A stretch of 64,000 nucleotides of DNA, taken from IMG/VR virus record IMGVR_UViG_3300022848_000011, positions 21,363 to 85,362 of that record. The stretch is one strand, 5' to 3'. This DNA is from a virus. The position numbers and the translations under genes were made by a program. Positions 1 through 8,794 of the stretch are shown here, in pieces. Each line of letters opens with the position of its first letter. Positions within the stretch are counted from its first letter, which is position 1. The notes below the pieces were generated by a model, which saw only the letters and a program-made list of their open reading frames with translations, had not been told where the DNA came from and made no database searches.

Positions 1-2996
1 TTAGCGACAAAATTGCAGAATTAGAAAGAATAAAAAACAAACTCGAAGATAGTAAATCAACACAAGAATGGTATTATAACTCGGTTTCAAATGTTATCAA
101 TTTAGGTTTAGAAAACCCAGCTTGGCTAGATTTGAATCAGGTGCCTAGTTTAGAACAATCTTCTGTAGCAAATAATAATGTGTTGTCACAATCAGATGTG
201 GGCGTTTTTTACTTTGACTGGAATAGTGATTTTAGAAAAGAAGGAGATTATTTTCTAACATGGGAATGGCAACCTTTAATTGCTGGAGATACTCTATTTG
301 GTCACGAAAAATTCACAGTTTTCCCAGATAATAAACTTACAGTTTCTAATCCTAAGAAAACCGTACCTGATGATAAATATGATATGTTGATGGAAAGATA
401 TCTTCCAAAACACATTTTAGAAAAATTTTCTTCTAACGATTTAAGTGCAGAGGTAATAACAGAATACAACAAAGCGGTTGGTAAATTATTTCTATTCTTA
501 GACAATCAAGCTAATCAATTATTAGGAATGATTGACCCTAATTCTACCAATGAAGAATATCTACCTTTATTAGCTAATTTATTTAACATTAAATTAAAAT
601 CACAAGATCCTGTAAGATGGAAAGCACAAATAAAAACAGCTATACCTCTATTTAAAAAGAAAGGTACATTATCTTGTCTTAAATCTAATTTAGATTATGC
701 TGGAATGAGATTAGTAAAATTTACCAATCTTTGGCAAATTAAGTCTAAATATTCTTGTCAAGAAAAATTCACGTATCTTACGAACGAATTTAAACTCAAA
801 TACGAACCTATCTTACCACTAAATCAAGATGTTTTTAAACTTTTTATTGAATTAGAAGATGGTTCTTGGAACGAATTAACATCTGATTATATTAATGTTA
901 ATTCAGATGGGACTTTCGAATGGATCGGAGATTCATTGAATGAAGACCCAATACAATTAAAACTAAATGACAATATTCGTATAATATATCAACATACTGA
1001 ATATCCAAATTATGAAGAAGAAACTATTGATTTATACACATTGTCATTACCTATATCAGACACACGATCAAGTATTGATCAAGAATTTCCTCCTATCGAC
1101 TGGAATACAAGGGTTATAGAAGAGAATGATGCAATGTTCGACATTATCATCAATGAAAAACATCCTTTTTTTGACTATTTTCCTTTCGGTAAAATTAGGA
1201 CTAAATTTCCGTATTCAGAAAATGCTTATAACATGGAAGAGTACAATGGTTCATTAAGAGATTCTTTTAATGCATGTGACATAGATAAGTATTTCACTGA
1301 ACCTTGTTATCACTGTTTGTCTAGTAAATATAACATAGAAGTGGAAATCGAAGAACTATCAGATGATAAAATTATAGAATTTACAAAAATACTGGAAGAA
1401 AATGTACCATTTCATCTTTTGCCACATACAATTAGACTTCATAGTTCTTTTCAAGATTTTATTAATGTTCAAGATAAGTCTTTAGATTATATTTTTAAAT
1501 ATAATATTAAAGATACTTTATTGATAAGCTCTCAATATAAATTCATGAGATCAATACCTTTCCAAGAGGCTAACGACAACTTCAAAAGAAATATCATTAG
1601 TAATATGGAATTGGAACTTGGACCAATAAATGTAAGTATAAAAAATAACGAAATCATATTAGTTTGTCCTGGAACTAGCACAACAGATGATATTTTTAAT
1701 AATAAAGGTAATTATAAAAATTTGCAAGAATTAGGTATAAATTTATCTACAACAAATTCTACAATACAAAATAATTCTAATATATTAGAAATAAAGAGTC
1801 CAAGTGTATTAGCTGGGAGTTACACATTGGATAATGTTATTAATAGTACAGCAACTATCATTAATCCAACCTTTGCGGAACCAGTAGATGAGTCTCAATT
1901 TGTTTTTAAAATTTCCAATAAAATTATTTCATCTAGTACTAGTAACATCACTCAAATAAAAACATTTAATTTAAGTGATAAAAATTTTAATCATGAGAAA
2001 TATTCAGTTGTGACACAATGGGATATAGATAAAGGTCATTCATCAGATTCTGTATGGGAAGTTAGAATTGGTATAAACAGTTTTGAAATAATTAACGTTA
2101 ATCAAAATGGTCAAATATTAATCAAAGATACTGGTGTTTTGTCTAATTCCAACCAAACAAATGTTTCTTGGGTTTTGTTAGATAGTAATAATGAAGAAGT
2201 ATTTCAAGGATTACAAGGAGAAATAAAAGTAGATTTTTTCGGAGAAATTGAACTAGATTCTAATAATTTTTTTAATATCACAGATGTCAAAAATATTCTT
2301 AAATTAAACGATGAATTAAAGTATAATTCTAATAATTATAAAATTATCAAATTTTTAGATGCTGAGAAAGTGTTGGTATCTAACTATAATTCTGGTGATG
2401 CTTTAGGGGTTGCCGTTGATGTATATCGTTGTTTAGCCGATAATTTAATTGGGAAATTGGAATACAAGGGACAAAAAATTCATAGTCCTTTAAATTTAGA
2501 ATCAATTTTAAATATACAAAATGGAGCAAATCCCCCAGTACAGCCTATTCGCAATTCTAATAAAGAAAATTATTTGATACTTCTAGGATCACAAAGTCCT
2601 GATTTAAATGATGAAACTTATGATTATTACTATATTAAAGATATAGATAATAATGATGTTGAAGTTGGTGGACCGAATAAAATTTGGACTCTTTCTAATC
2701 AAAACGTTATTTGCAGAATTTATAAATTCACAAAAGAGGATGTAGAAGTGTTCGAAAGAGAAAAACCGCCGATTGAAGGTCATATCTTTGATGATATAGA
2801 AGGTTTGCCTAAAGGGGTTGATAGATCATCTAGTAATGTAATTAAAATTGATTCTATCAATACAGTAAGTATGCTTAGTGATGTTCTGAATAAGAATGAT
2901 AAGGTCGAAGGTCAAAATGATTACTTAGAGCTTAATGAATCAATTAGTTTTAAAATAGAATATGATGATGGGAAAATACAAGAAGGTGAAATTTAA
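1..2996 (+). CDS. Baseplate/tail protein with P2 gpI-like domain (5' end outside window)
   Basis: The frame is open from the first codon at position 3, so the gene begins upstream of the window; the TTG at 132 is only the first possible start codon inside it. Roughly 375-720 encodes a segment typical of the phage tail protein I family (P2 gpI): a YDMLMERYLP start, a helical stretch with DPNSTNEEYLPLLANLF, then RWKAQIKTAIPLFKKKGT. gpI-type proteins sit in the baseplate wedge and join the baseplate rim to fibres. The remaining ~750 residues are Asn/Ile-rich and probably beta-structured, much longer than P2 gpI (about 175 aa). They are probably a virion extension that mediates fibre attachment. 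The stop overlaps the next start (TAATG), so the genes are translationally coupled. Confidence 0.6.
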   Translation, partial: SDKIAELERIKNKLEDSKSTQEWYYNSVSNVINLGLENPAWLDLNQVPSLEQSSVANNNVLSQSDVGVFYFDWNSDFRKEGDYFLTWEWQPLIAGDTLFGHEKFTVFPDNKLTVSNPKKTVPDDKYDMLMERYLPKHILEKFSSNDLSAEVITEYNKAVGKLFLFLDNQANQLLGMIDPNSTNEEYLPLLANLFNIKLKSQDPVRWKAQIKTAIPLFKKKGTLSCLKSNLDYAGMRLVKFTNLWQIKSKYSCQEKFTYLTNEFKLKYEPILPLNQDVFKLFIELEDGSWNELTSDYINVNSDGTFEWIGDSLNEDPIQLKLNDNIRIIYQHTEYPNYEEETIDLYTLSLPISDTRSSIDQEFPPIDWNTRVIEENDAMFDIIINEKHPFFDYFPFGKIRTKFPYSENAYNMEEYNGSLRDSFNACDIDKYFTEPCYHCLSSKYNIEVEIEELSDDKIIEFTKILEENVPFHLLPHTIRLHSSFQDFINVQDKSLDYIFKYNIKDTLLISSQYKFMRSIPFQEANDNFKRNIISNMELELGPINVSIKNNEIILVCPGTSTTDDIFNNKGNYKNLQELGINLSTTNSTIQNNSNILEIKSPSVLAGSYTLDNVINSTATIINPTFAEPVDESQFVFKISNKIISSSTSNITQIKTFNLSDKNFNHEKYSVVTQWDIDKGHSSDSVWEVRIGINSFEIINVNQNGQILIKDTGVLSNSNQTNVSWVLLDSNNEEVFQGLQGEIKVDFFGEIELDSNNFFNITDVKNILKLNDELKYNSNNYKIIKFLDAEKVLVSNYNSGDALGVAVDVYRCLADNLIGKLEYKGQKIHSPLNLESILNIQNGANPPVQPIRNSNKENYLILLGSQSPDLNDETYDYYYIKDIDNNDVEVGGPNKIWTLSNQNVICRIYKFTKEDVEVFEREKPPIEGHIFDDIEGLPKGVDRSSSNVIKIDSINTVSMLSDVLNKNDKVEGQNDYLELNESISFKIEYDDGKIQEGEI

Positions 2997-3466
2997 TGAT
3001 ATCAACAATTGAAACAAAAGGTTTCGTAGATGTTACCATCCAATATGATGATGGGACAACAGAAGTTTCCAACTTTACTAATGCAGTTATGGTTAATGGA
3101 AAGTTAGCTATTAGTAAGATTCTACTAAACCAAATAGGTGATGTAAATAGTTTCTTTATAAATAGGATGCTCTTCGGGGATGGTGGTAGAAATGGTGGAG
3201 TTCCACGTATTATTAACTCCACTAATAATAACCTATATGGAACTGTTAGGGTTGTGAAACCAGTGTCTTCATCGGTTAACCCAAATGATGCTACAGAAAT
3301 AAGATTTTCTTCCACTTTAGGAAAAGAGGATGGAAATGGAATACATATAGATGAGTTAGCATTACAAATGGAAAATGGCGATTTGTTTAGTATGACTACA
3401 TGGAGCGGATTTACTAAAACAAATAACATGCAAATCACATTTGGTTGGAAAATAGTACTTTTATAG
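2996..3466 (+). CDS. Hypothetical tail/baseplate-associated protein
   Basis: This 156-residue protein follows the gpI-like gene with a 1-nt overlap. The upstream protein ends in YDDGKIQEGEI and this one begins near residue 17 with YDDGTTEVSNFTNAVMVNG, so the two share a local YDDG-type element. Predicted composition is beta-rich with no signal peptide or membrane segment. A glycine-rich turn (FGDGGRNGG) lies near residue 60. Its place between baseplate and fibre genes suggests a small virion component, perhaps an adaptor. I do not recognise a named family. Confidence 0.55.
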   Translation: MISTIETKGFVDVTIQYDDGTTEVSNFTNAVMVNGKLAISKILLNQIGDVNSFFINRMLFGDGGRNGGVPRIINSTNNNLYGTVRVVKPVSSSVNPNDATEIRFSSTLGKEDGNGIHIDELALQMENGDLFSMTTWSGFTKTNNMQITFGWKIVLL

Positions 3467-3475
3467 GGGAAATAA

Positions 3476-4264
3476 ATGCCAGATTTATCTAATTTAGACG
3501 ATTCTTTTTATAAGCCAGAAGATCCTTATCATTTTCATTACGATAACCTACCAATAAAAAGTTTATTGGAGAAAATTCAATTAATTAATGCTCAAACTGA
3601 TATTAATGCTAATATTTTAAGAGGGTCAAATGGAAGTGTAGGCAGTTTGTCTATTCGGTTAAATGAATCATTGGAAGGTGATGGACGTTTAAAAACAGAA
3701 GCAGTCAATAATTCATTACATAATATTGCTTTCCATGAAGATGGAGAGAAAGATGGTGTTGATTATGTTAAAATGAAACTTGAAGAGAGATCTAAATTAT
3801 CATTAATTGAGAGTGGTGCAAATAATTTAACTATAGAAATTGAATCAATTTCATCAACTCCATTAATAAGCACTGGGCTGTTAAGATTAAAGACAACAGA
3901 CACTATTAATTATAATTACACTCAAAGTGGATTAGAAATTAATACTAACTTTCCTGTTAATTCTGCTCATATACATAACTATAATAAAGAACCAGTTCAT
4001 GCCAATGTGTCAACCCCTGACTATAAAAACTATAAAGTCAATTCTATCAGTTCAGATTATATTGCTGGGAGTCTTAGAGTATATGTAAATGGCATAAGAT
4101 TAAATTCAACCGATCCCGTTAGAGTACCAGAAGCAGATGATGTCAATATTTGGACTTTGACTTATATAGAATCAGAAAATAACACAAGTGGTACATTTTC
4201 TTTTAATAGAACTTTAAAATCAAGTGATATAATTTGCATTGATTTTGACGAAAATTATCTATGA
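3476..4264 (+). CDS. Hypothetical tail fibre/baseplate protein
   Basis: This 262-residue protein has an AGGGGAAA ribosome binding site 5' of ATG 3476. The N-terminal ~60 residues are helical (NLPIKSLLEKIQLINAQTD), the middle is charged and the last ~120 residues look beta-rich, ending with SGTFSFNRTLKSSDIICIDF. Phage fibre-tip and neck proteins often have such a layout, with an N-terminal trimerising helix followed by beta domains. No catalytic motif is visible. It overlaps the next start by 4 nt (ATGA), so both are in the same operon. The virion role is inferred from context only. Confidence 0.5.
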   Translation: MPDLSNLDDSFYKPEDPYHFHYDNLPIKSLLEKIQLINAQTDINANILRGSNGSVGSLSIRLNESLEGDGRLKTEAVNNSLHNIAFHEDGEKDGVDYVKMKLEERSKLSLIESGANNLTIEIESISSTPLISTGLLRLKTTDTINYNYTQSGLEINTNFPVNSAHIHNYNKEPVHANVSTPDYKNYKVNSISSDYIAGSLRVYVNGIRLNSTDPVRVPEADDVNIWTLTYIESENNTSGTFSFNRTLKSSDIICIDFDENYL

Positions 4265-4800
4265 CAGACCCCCAATTTTTAATTATTTCTCCTGAAATCA
4301 ACACTGGATTAATCAAAACAACTGTTAGTTCTTTAAAATTCAGGTATAAAAACCCTAGAGTTCTTTGCTCCGTACCTGAATCTGCTATAAAAAATGATAT
4401 TAATTTTATCAAAACATTATGCCCTGTAATTCGTGGCAAAAACACAATAACTTCTTTAATAAATACTGGTGTTAGTCGTATGAAAAAAGATTGGATTGTG
4501 TGGATAGTAGAAGGTGCTGTAGTAAAATGCCCATTTCATCTGAAATATCATAATTGGTTAGCTAGTGAGAACGACATTTTCTTTCCAGTAGGTTTACAGC
4601 ATAATAGACATGGTAAACCTATCAATATTACTACTTGTTTTGAAAATTCAAGTTTAAATGGAGTAATGTTTCATAAACAGATCTTTAATAGAGTAGGTAA
4701 ATTCTCAGATAATCCTTTAGAAATATCTAGAACGGTCTGGCGTCAGGAAGCTGAATCGAAGGGTGGTATATTCAAAGGAGTTTTAGGGGTAAGAATATGA
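4261..4800 (+). CDS. Glycosyltransferase-like protein (GT-A type, tentative)
   Basis: This 179-residue protein shows a layout reminiscent of short GT-A glycosyltransferases: an N-terminal beta/alpha start (FLIISPEINTGLIKTTVSSL), a central DWIVWIVEGAVV strand where an acidic metal/sugar motif is expected, then a C-terminal NGVMFHKQIFNRVGKFSDN segment like the acceptor-side region of GT2/GT-like proteins. A classical DxD is not evident, and it is short for the family. It sits inside the tail operon with 4-nt overlaps on both sides, which would fit virion or host-glycan modification. The function is uncertain; a non-catalytic structural protein remains possible. Confidence 0.35.
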   Translation: MTDPQFLIISPEINTGLIKTTVSSLKFRYKNPRVLCSVPESAIKNDINFIKTLCPVIRGKNTITSLINTGVSRMKKDWIVWIVEGAVVKCPFHLKYHNWLASENDIFFPVGLQHNRHGKPINITTCFENSSLNGVMFHKQIFNRVGKFSDNPLEISRTVWRQEAESKGGIFKGVLGVRI

Positions 4801-5492
4801 ACGAAATATTTGATCAGGCAACATCCATATTAGATAAAACAAAACAAAAAAATAGACACTCTTTATTTCAGTTGCGATATTTTATATTAGAAACAGAACC
4901 TACTATACAAGCCAAAATGATGAAATGTATAGAAGAAATAAAATCTCGACATTCAACACTCATGAATTTAAAATGGGGAATTGAAGAACAACAGGATAAT
5001 ATTAGGTTATCTGAATTAGAACTACAACAAAATAAAAATAATAAATCTGTAGACTCTATACAAGATGAAATTAACAAAATTATTAATAATAAAACTAAAC
5101 GTAAAATTGAAAAATTAAAAGATGATTTAAAAAATTTATATAACACAAAATTAAGTTGTGAAGAAGAATTAAGTTTTTTTGTAAGTGCTTTTAATAAAAT
5201 GAACGAAAAACATGATTTGCGTGATTTAGATGATTTTGATTCTAATTTAGAACTTTGGGACAATAAATATAAAGAAGACTTAAGCCTTTCATTCCTAGTA
5301 AATAAACCTATAAGTAATGAAGTAATACGTTGTATATTAGCCCTTCCAGATAAATCAAAAACCAAAAAAGAATTAAATTCTTTAATTAAAGCTAAATCAT
5401 TAGACAATGATATAGAAAGTGCTAAAAAAATTGAAAATGGAGAAGAATCATGCCAAATAAAATCGCATCAACAGATAAAGATTACTCAATAG
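4797..5492 (+). CDS. Coiled-coil hypothetical protein
   Basis: This 231-residue protein is rich in Lys, Glu, Leu and Asn. Long heptad-like stretches (about residues 55-135, including IRLSELELQQNKNN and KRKIEKLKDDLKNLYNTKLSCEEEL) predict an extended coiled coil. It overlaps the previous gene by 4 nt and the next by 43 nt (next ATG at 5450), an unusually long overlap in this operon. No membrane segment or catalytic motif is visible. A chaperone or assembly factor for the following fibre genes is possible, but this is inferred from position only. Confidence 0.5.
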   Translation: MNEIFDQATSILDKTKQKNRHSLFQLRYFILETEPTIQAKMMKCIEEIKSRHSTLMNLKWGIEEQQDNIRLSELELQQNKNNKSVDSIQDEINKIINNKTKRKIEKLKDDLKNLYNTKLSCEEELSFFVSAFNKMNEKHDLRDLDDFDSNLELWDNKYKEDLSLSFLVNKPISNEVIRCILALPDKSKTKKELNSLIKAKSLDNDIESAKKIENGEESCQIKSHQQIKITQ

Positions 5493-6493
5493 GTGATTTA
5501 TCTGTTTTCCCAGATCAAATAGATAGCACTAGAGAATTATATGAAGTAAGAAATAACGCTGAATCTAATCTAAAACAAAGTGTTTCTTATGATACAAAAT
5601 ATATAATTCTAGAAAATGGAAGTAATTTTCCATCACATGGAATTATCAAAATAGGGGAAACAAATCATCCTGGGGAATTAGTACACTATCAATTACGACA
5701 AGGTAATGTATTAAAGGAACTAACTAGAGGTTTCGCAGGCTCAAGACAAAATCCATGGCAAAGCGGGACACCAGTTAAAAACTCTGTAAGTGCTGAAACA
5801 CATAATGCTGTTAGAGATGCTATCTATAATATCCAAAATAAAAGTGGAACTAGTTATAAACCAGCAGATGGTTCTGTAAATAAATTACTAAAAGATGCAG
5901 AAATTAAATATTTGGCTCCCAAGGCACAATTTAGAGCATTTCCTAAAAAAGGTAGCCCACCACTGACTGTTAGGTTTCAAAGTACTTCTTCAGGAGATAT
6001 TGCTCGTTATCTTTGGGATTTTGGCGATGGTTCTCAATCAATAGACAAAAACCCTTTTCATGTATATAGAACAGAAGGCATCTTTACAGTTAAACTAAGT
6101 GTAGTCACAAGCACAGGAGCTAACGGGATTACTAAAAAAATAGATTATATTGATGTTTCGGATGATGAAAAATTTAAGTTTTTCTATCTTATCCAACAAG
6201 ATCAAACAAAGCCAGCATACTCAGAAAAAACAGCTTCAGAAAAAATATTATCTGGTGAAGATGTTAACGCAGAACCAGCAATCTTTGATTTTGTGGATCA
6301 AACTGACGGAGATATTACTCAAAGAATATGGATATTCGGAGATGGAGAAATAGAAACAGTAGATGATCCATCAATTCATTACACATCACATGTATATAAA
6401 AATCCTGGTAACTATGAACCTAATTTGTTACTCGTTTTTTCTTCAGATAATACTAAGAGAATTTTTTTACAAGACAACATATTGGTAGAATAA
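5450..6493 (+). CDS. PKD-domain tail fibre protein, first of three related paralogues
   Basis: This 347-residue protein has two modules. Residues ~40-145 form a module also found in the next two genes: a GELVHYQLRQG element, TRGFAGS, a G-T-P-V-K-N turn, then a helix starting AETHNAVRDAIYNI. Residues ~158-240 are a PKD domain (polycystic-kidney-disease Ig-like fold) with the signature YLWDFGDGS and HVYRTEGIFTVKLSV. A second, more divergent PKD-like domain (IWIFGDGE, HVYKNPGNY) ends the protein. PKD domains in phages decorate virions and bind surfaces or glycans. The stop overlaps the next ATG. Confidence 0.7.
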   Translation: MPNKIASTDKDYSIGDLSVFPDQIDSTRELYEVRNNAESNLKQSVSYDTKYIILENGSNFPSHGIIKIGETNHPGELVHYQLRQGNVLKELTRGFAGSRQNPWQSGTPVKNSVSAETHNAVRDAIYNIQNKSGTSYKPADGSVNKLLKDAEIKYLAPKAQFRAFPKKGSPPLTVRFQSTSSGDIARYLWDFGDGSQSIDKNPFHVYRTEGIFTVKLSVVTSTGANGITKKIDYIDVSDDEKFKFFYLIQQDQTKPAYSEKTASEKILSGEDVNAEPAIFDFVDQTDGDITQRIWIFGDGEIETVDDPSIHYTSHVYKNPGNYEPNLLLVFSSDNTKRIFLQDNILVE

Positions 6494-8775
6494 TGACAGA
6501 TATAGGAAAAACTAAGTATCCAAAACAAATTGATGATGACACCAATTTGTTTTTAGTACATGATGGTCTAAAATTAAATTTAGCAATTGATTATACTCCT
6601 GGAGATAACTCCATAGCTGTTTCTGGCGATGAAGCTATTTTTAATAGATTTCCTTCGTCTGGAATTATTACATTAACAGAACAATACTCCGAACCCAAAG
6701 AAAGAGCAATAAGTTTTTTTTATGAATCCAAAGGTGATTTATTGTTTAATCAAATACAATTAATCCCAGGATTCAAAGATGTAAAAAAAATAGCAGATCA
6801 TACTACTGTTACAATGAATGTGTATGACATGCATCATAATTCTCTTAAAGATGCCTTAATTGCCACACAGAACTTTATAGGAATCGAAGGTCAAATTGAC
6901 AACGCACCATTTGGTGGCACACTAGAAGGTCGTTTAAACTTTTTGAAAAAGCTTGTGTATTCTCCTAAAGCATGGTTCTCAGTCAATAACCAAATTGGTA
7001 TTGTTCCTTTCTGTGTCACTTTCAAAGATGAAAGTTTTAGATTAGGTGAAGGAGATGTTCAATATCATTGGTCATTTGGTAATGGAGAAGAATTTGACAA
7101 TAACCCCTCTACTCATGTAATTTCTGCAACAGACCTTGTTCCCGAAAGTAATATATCAAATATACCTATAGAGGTATTAGATGAAGATGGTGGAACAATA
7201 ACAAAATGTTATTCGGAACCAGGAGTTTTTGATGTTAAATTAAGAGTTTCTAACGAATATGGGGAAGATATAGTAGAATTCAAAAATCTTATTATTGCCA
7301 AAGTAGAAGCCCCAAAATTAGCTAAATTTAAAATCAAACCTAGATCTACACAATTATCTTATAACGATCCTCTAAAAATTAGGACTAAAACAAATATATT
7401 TGTAGATTTGGAATTAGAAAACGGAGAAGATCCTAATAATTTAGGATATTCTTTAAGAGGAGAGAAGTTGGATGATAGTAAAAATCCAATTGATCCTATC
7501 ATAGAATATACATGGGACATTGCTGATGATGTGAATCACAGAAACTTGCCAATAACTAAAGCTTTATTTTCAGTTGGCGGTATTTATGATGTTTCTGTAC
7601 GTGTTGATACTAAATTTAATAGTTATAGAATTACAAAATATGATAATGTAATTGATGTTATAGAAGATACTAATCTATGGTTGTGGAATTTTACCAATTA
7701 TAACGAGAATTCTTCAGGAGTCGTAAAAGGATATGAATTTGGTTTAGCAAGCGAAACATTCAAGACTCTAGGAAATCAATCTTTGGTAATAAATAGAGAT
7801 AACTCTTTTTTAGATTATCTGAGTGATAATACCTACGAAGATGGTACAGAAGCTAAGGCTAAATATGAATTTGACAGAAATACAAACTTCACCCGAAAAG
7901 GAAGCTTGAGTTCAGGCAATAATGGCATTAATTTAATGATGTATTCTTCAGGAGGTGATTTGAATTCTCAAAAAGTTAAAATAAATCAATATAACGGTTT
8001 TTCTGATGTTTACTCCAATGTAGATGATGTTAACAATAAACCCTGGAATTGGATAGCTTTAAATTCTGCTAGCAATACTCATTTTTTGCTTGGAACTGGG
8101 GAATTGTCGACGAATAATTTTGAAAATGATGTTGTTGACGAAATGCAACAATTTAATTTATCTGCCTTAGTAGCGACTAGCCCTAAACAATTAAACAGCA
8201 CTTATTTTGAAAATGGAGCAGAAGATCTCTTAAGAAACGTATCTGTATTTAACTCAAGTGGTATTCCTGTTAATGGTTATTTTTCATCTTACAGAAGTGC
8301 ATGGAAAGATAATTCTGGCTATATATTAAAAAATAGTGGTGTTAACAACTTCTTTAGGTTAGCGAGTTTTTATAAAACAAATGGATCTGTAGTAAACGAG
8401 ATTAACACAATAACTAAACTAAACGATTTATCTGGCAGAACCGTACTGGAAGGTCAATTAGTACCTATGAATAGCGGTTTATTTTTCTTTAATAACTCTG
8501 GTCAGGTTTCAGCTTGGAATATTAATTCAAATGTTTGGGAAACGCTTCGACAAAGCTCTGCCACTCTTGCATTTAGATCTTTACAAGATTCAAATGTTTC
8601 ATCTTTTGATAATGAATCTAATACTCTTTTGGTAGCTTCTGATAATAATTCAATGGCTTATCTTAGTTATGATTATAGCGAATCTTCTTTTATAAAATTT
8701 AATTTAACTAATAAAACGTTTTCTAGTGCAGGGGGAAGACCAATTGGTAAACAGTTTATGATGGGAATATTCTAA
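6493..8775 (+). CDS. PKD-domain tail fibre protein, second paralogue
   Basis: This 760-residue protein begins with the same module as its neighbours (LFLVHDGLKLNLAIDY, GIITL, then DMHHNSLKDALIATQNFI). It is followed by a PKD-like domain (~160-270: YHWSFGNGEEFDNNPSTH, then YSEPGVFDVKLRVSNEYGE) and a second one (~310-395: IEYTWDIADD, then SVGGIYDVSVRV). The C-terminal ~360 residues are Asn/Ser-rich with repeated S-x-L/F motifs and resemble a beta-propeller or lectin-like head (for example MYSSGGDLNSQKV, WNINSNVWETL), possibly kelch-like. Probably a receptor-binding or fibre protein. The intergenic gap to the next gene is only 19 bp and holds a GAGGA site. Confidence 0.65.
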   Translation: MTDIGKTKYPKQIDDDTNLFLVHDGLKLNLAIDYTPGDNSIAVSGDEAIFNRFPSSGIITLTEQYSEPKERAISFFYESKGDLLFNQIQLIPGFKDVKKIADHTTVTMNVYDMHHNSLKDALIATQNFIGIEGQIDNAPFGGTLEGRLNFLKKLVYSPKAWFSVNNQIGIVPFCVTFKDESFRLGEGDVQYHWSFGNGEEFDNNPSTHVISATDLVPESNISNIPIEVLDEDGGTITKCYSEPGVFDVKLRVSNEYGEDIVEFKNLIIAKVEAPKLAKFKIKPRSTQLSYNDPLKIRTKTNIFVDLELENGEDPNNLGYSLRGEKLDDSKNPIDPIIEYTWDIADDVNHRNLPITKALFSVGGIYDVSVRVDTKFNSYRITKYDNVIDVIEDTNLWLWNFTNYNENSSGVVKGYEFGLASETFKTLGNQSLVINRDNSFLDYLSDNTYEDGTEAKAKYEFDRNTNFTRKGSLSSGNNGINLMMYSSGGDLNSQKVKINQYNGFSDVYSNVDDVNNKPWNWIALNSASNTHFLLGTGELSTNNFENDVVDEMQQFNLSALVATSPKQLNSTYFENGAEDLLRNVSVFNSSGIPVNGYFSSYRSAWKDNSGYILKNSGVNNFFRLASFYKTNGSVVNEINTITKLNDLSGRTVLEGQLVPMNSGLFFFNNSGQVSAWNINSNVWETLRQSSATLAFRSLQDSNVSSFDNESNTLLVASDNNSMAYLSYDYSESSFIKFNLTNKTFSSAGGRPIGKQFMMGIF

Positions 8776-8794
8776 ATACATTTGAGGACTTAAC

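Noticed and set aside
2950-3438. 162-codon open frame on the minus strand
   Set aside because: Fully antisense to the coupled baseplate gene at 2996-3466. The + strand frame has the operon overlap, and composition of the antisense product is not phage-like.
4868-5407. 179-codon antisense frame
   Set aside because: It mirrors the coiled-coil gene; the low-complexity Lys/Asp-rich coding sequence creates long open frames on the other strand.
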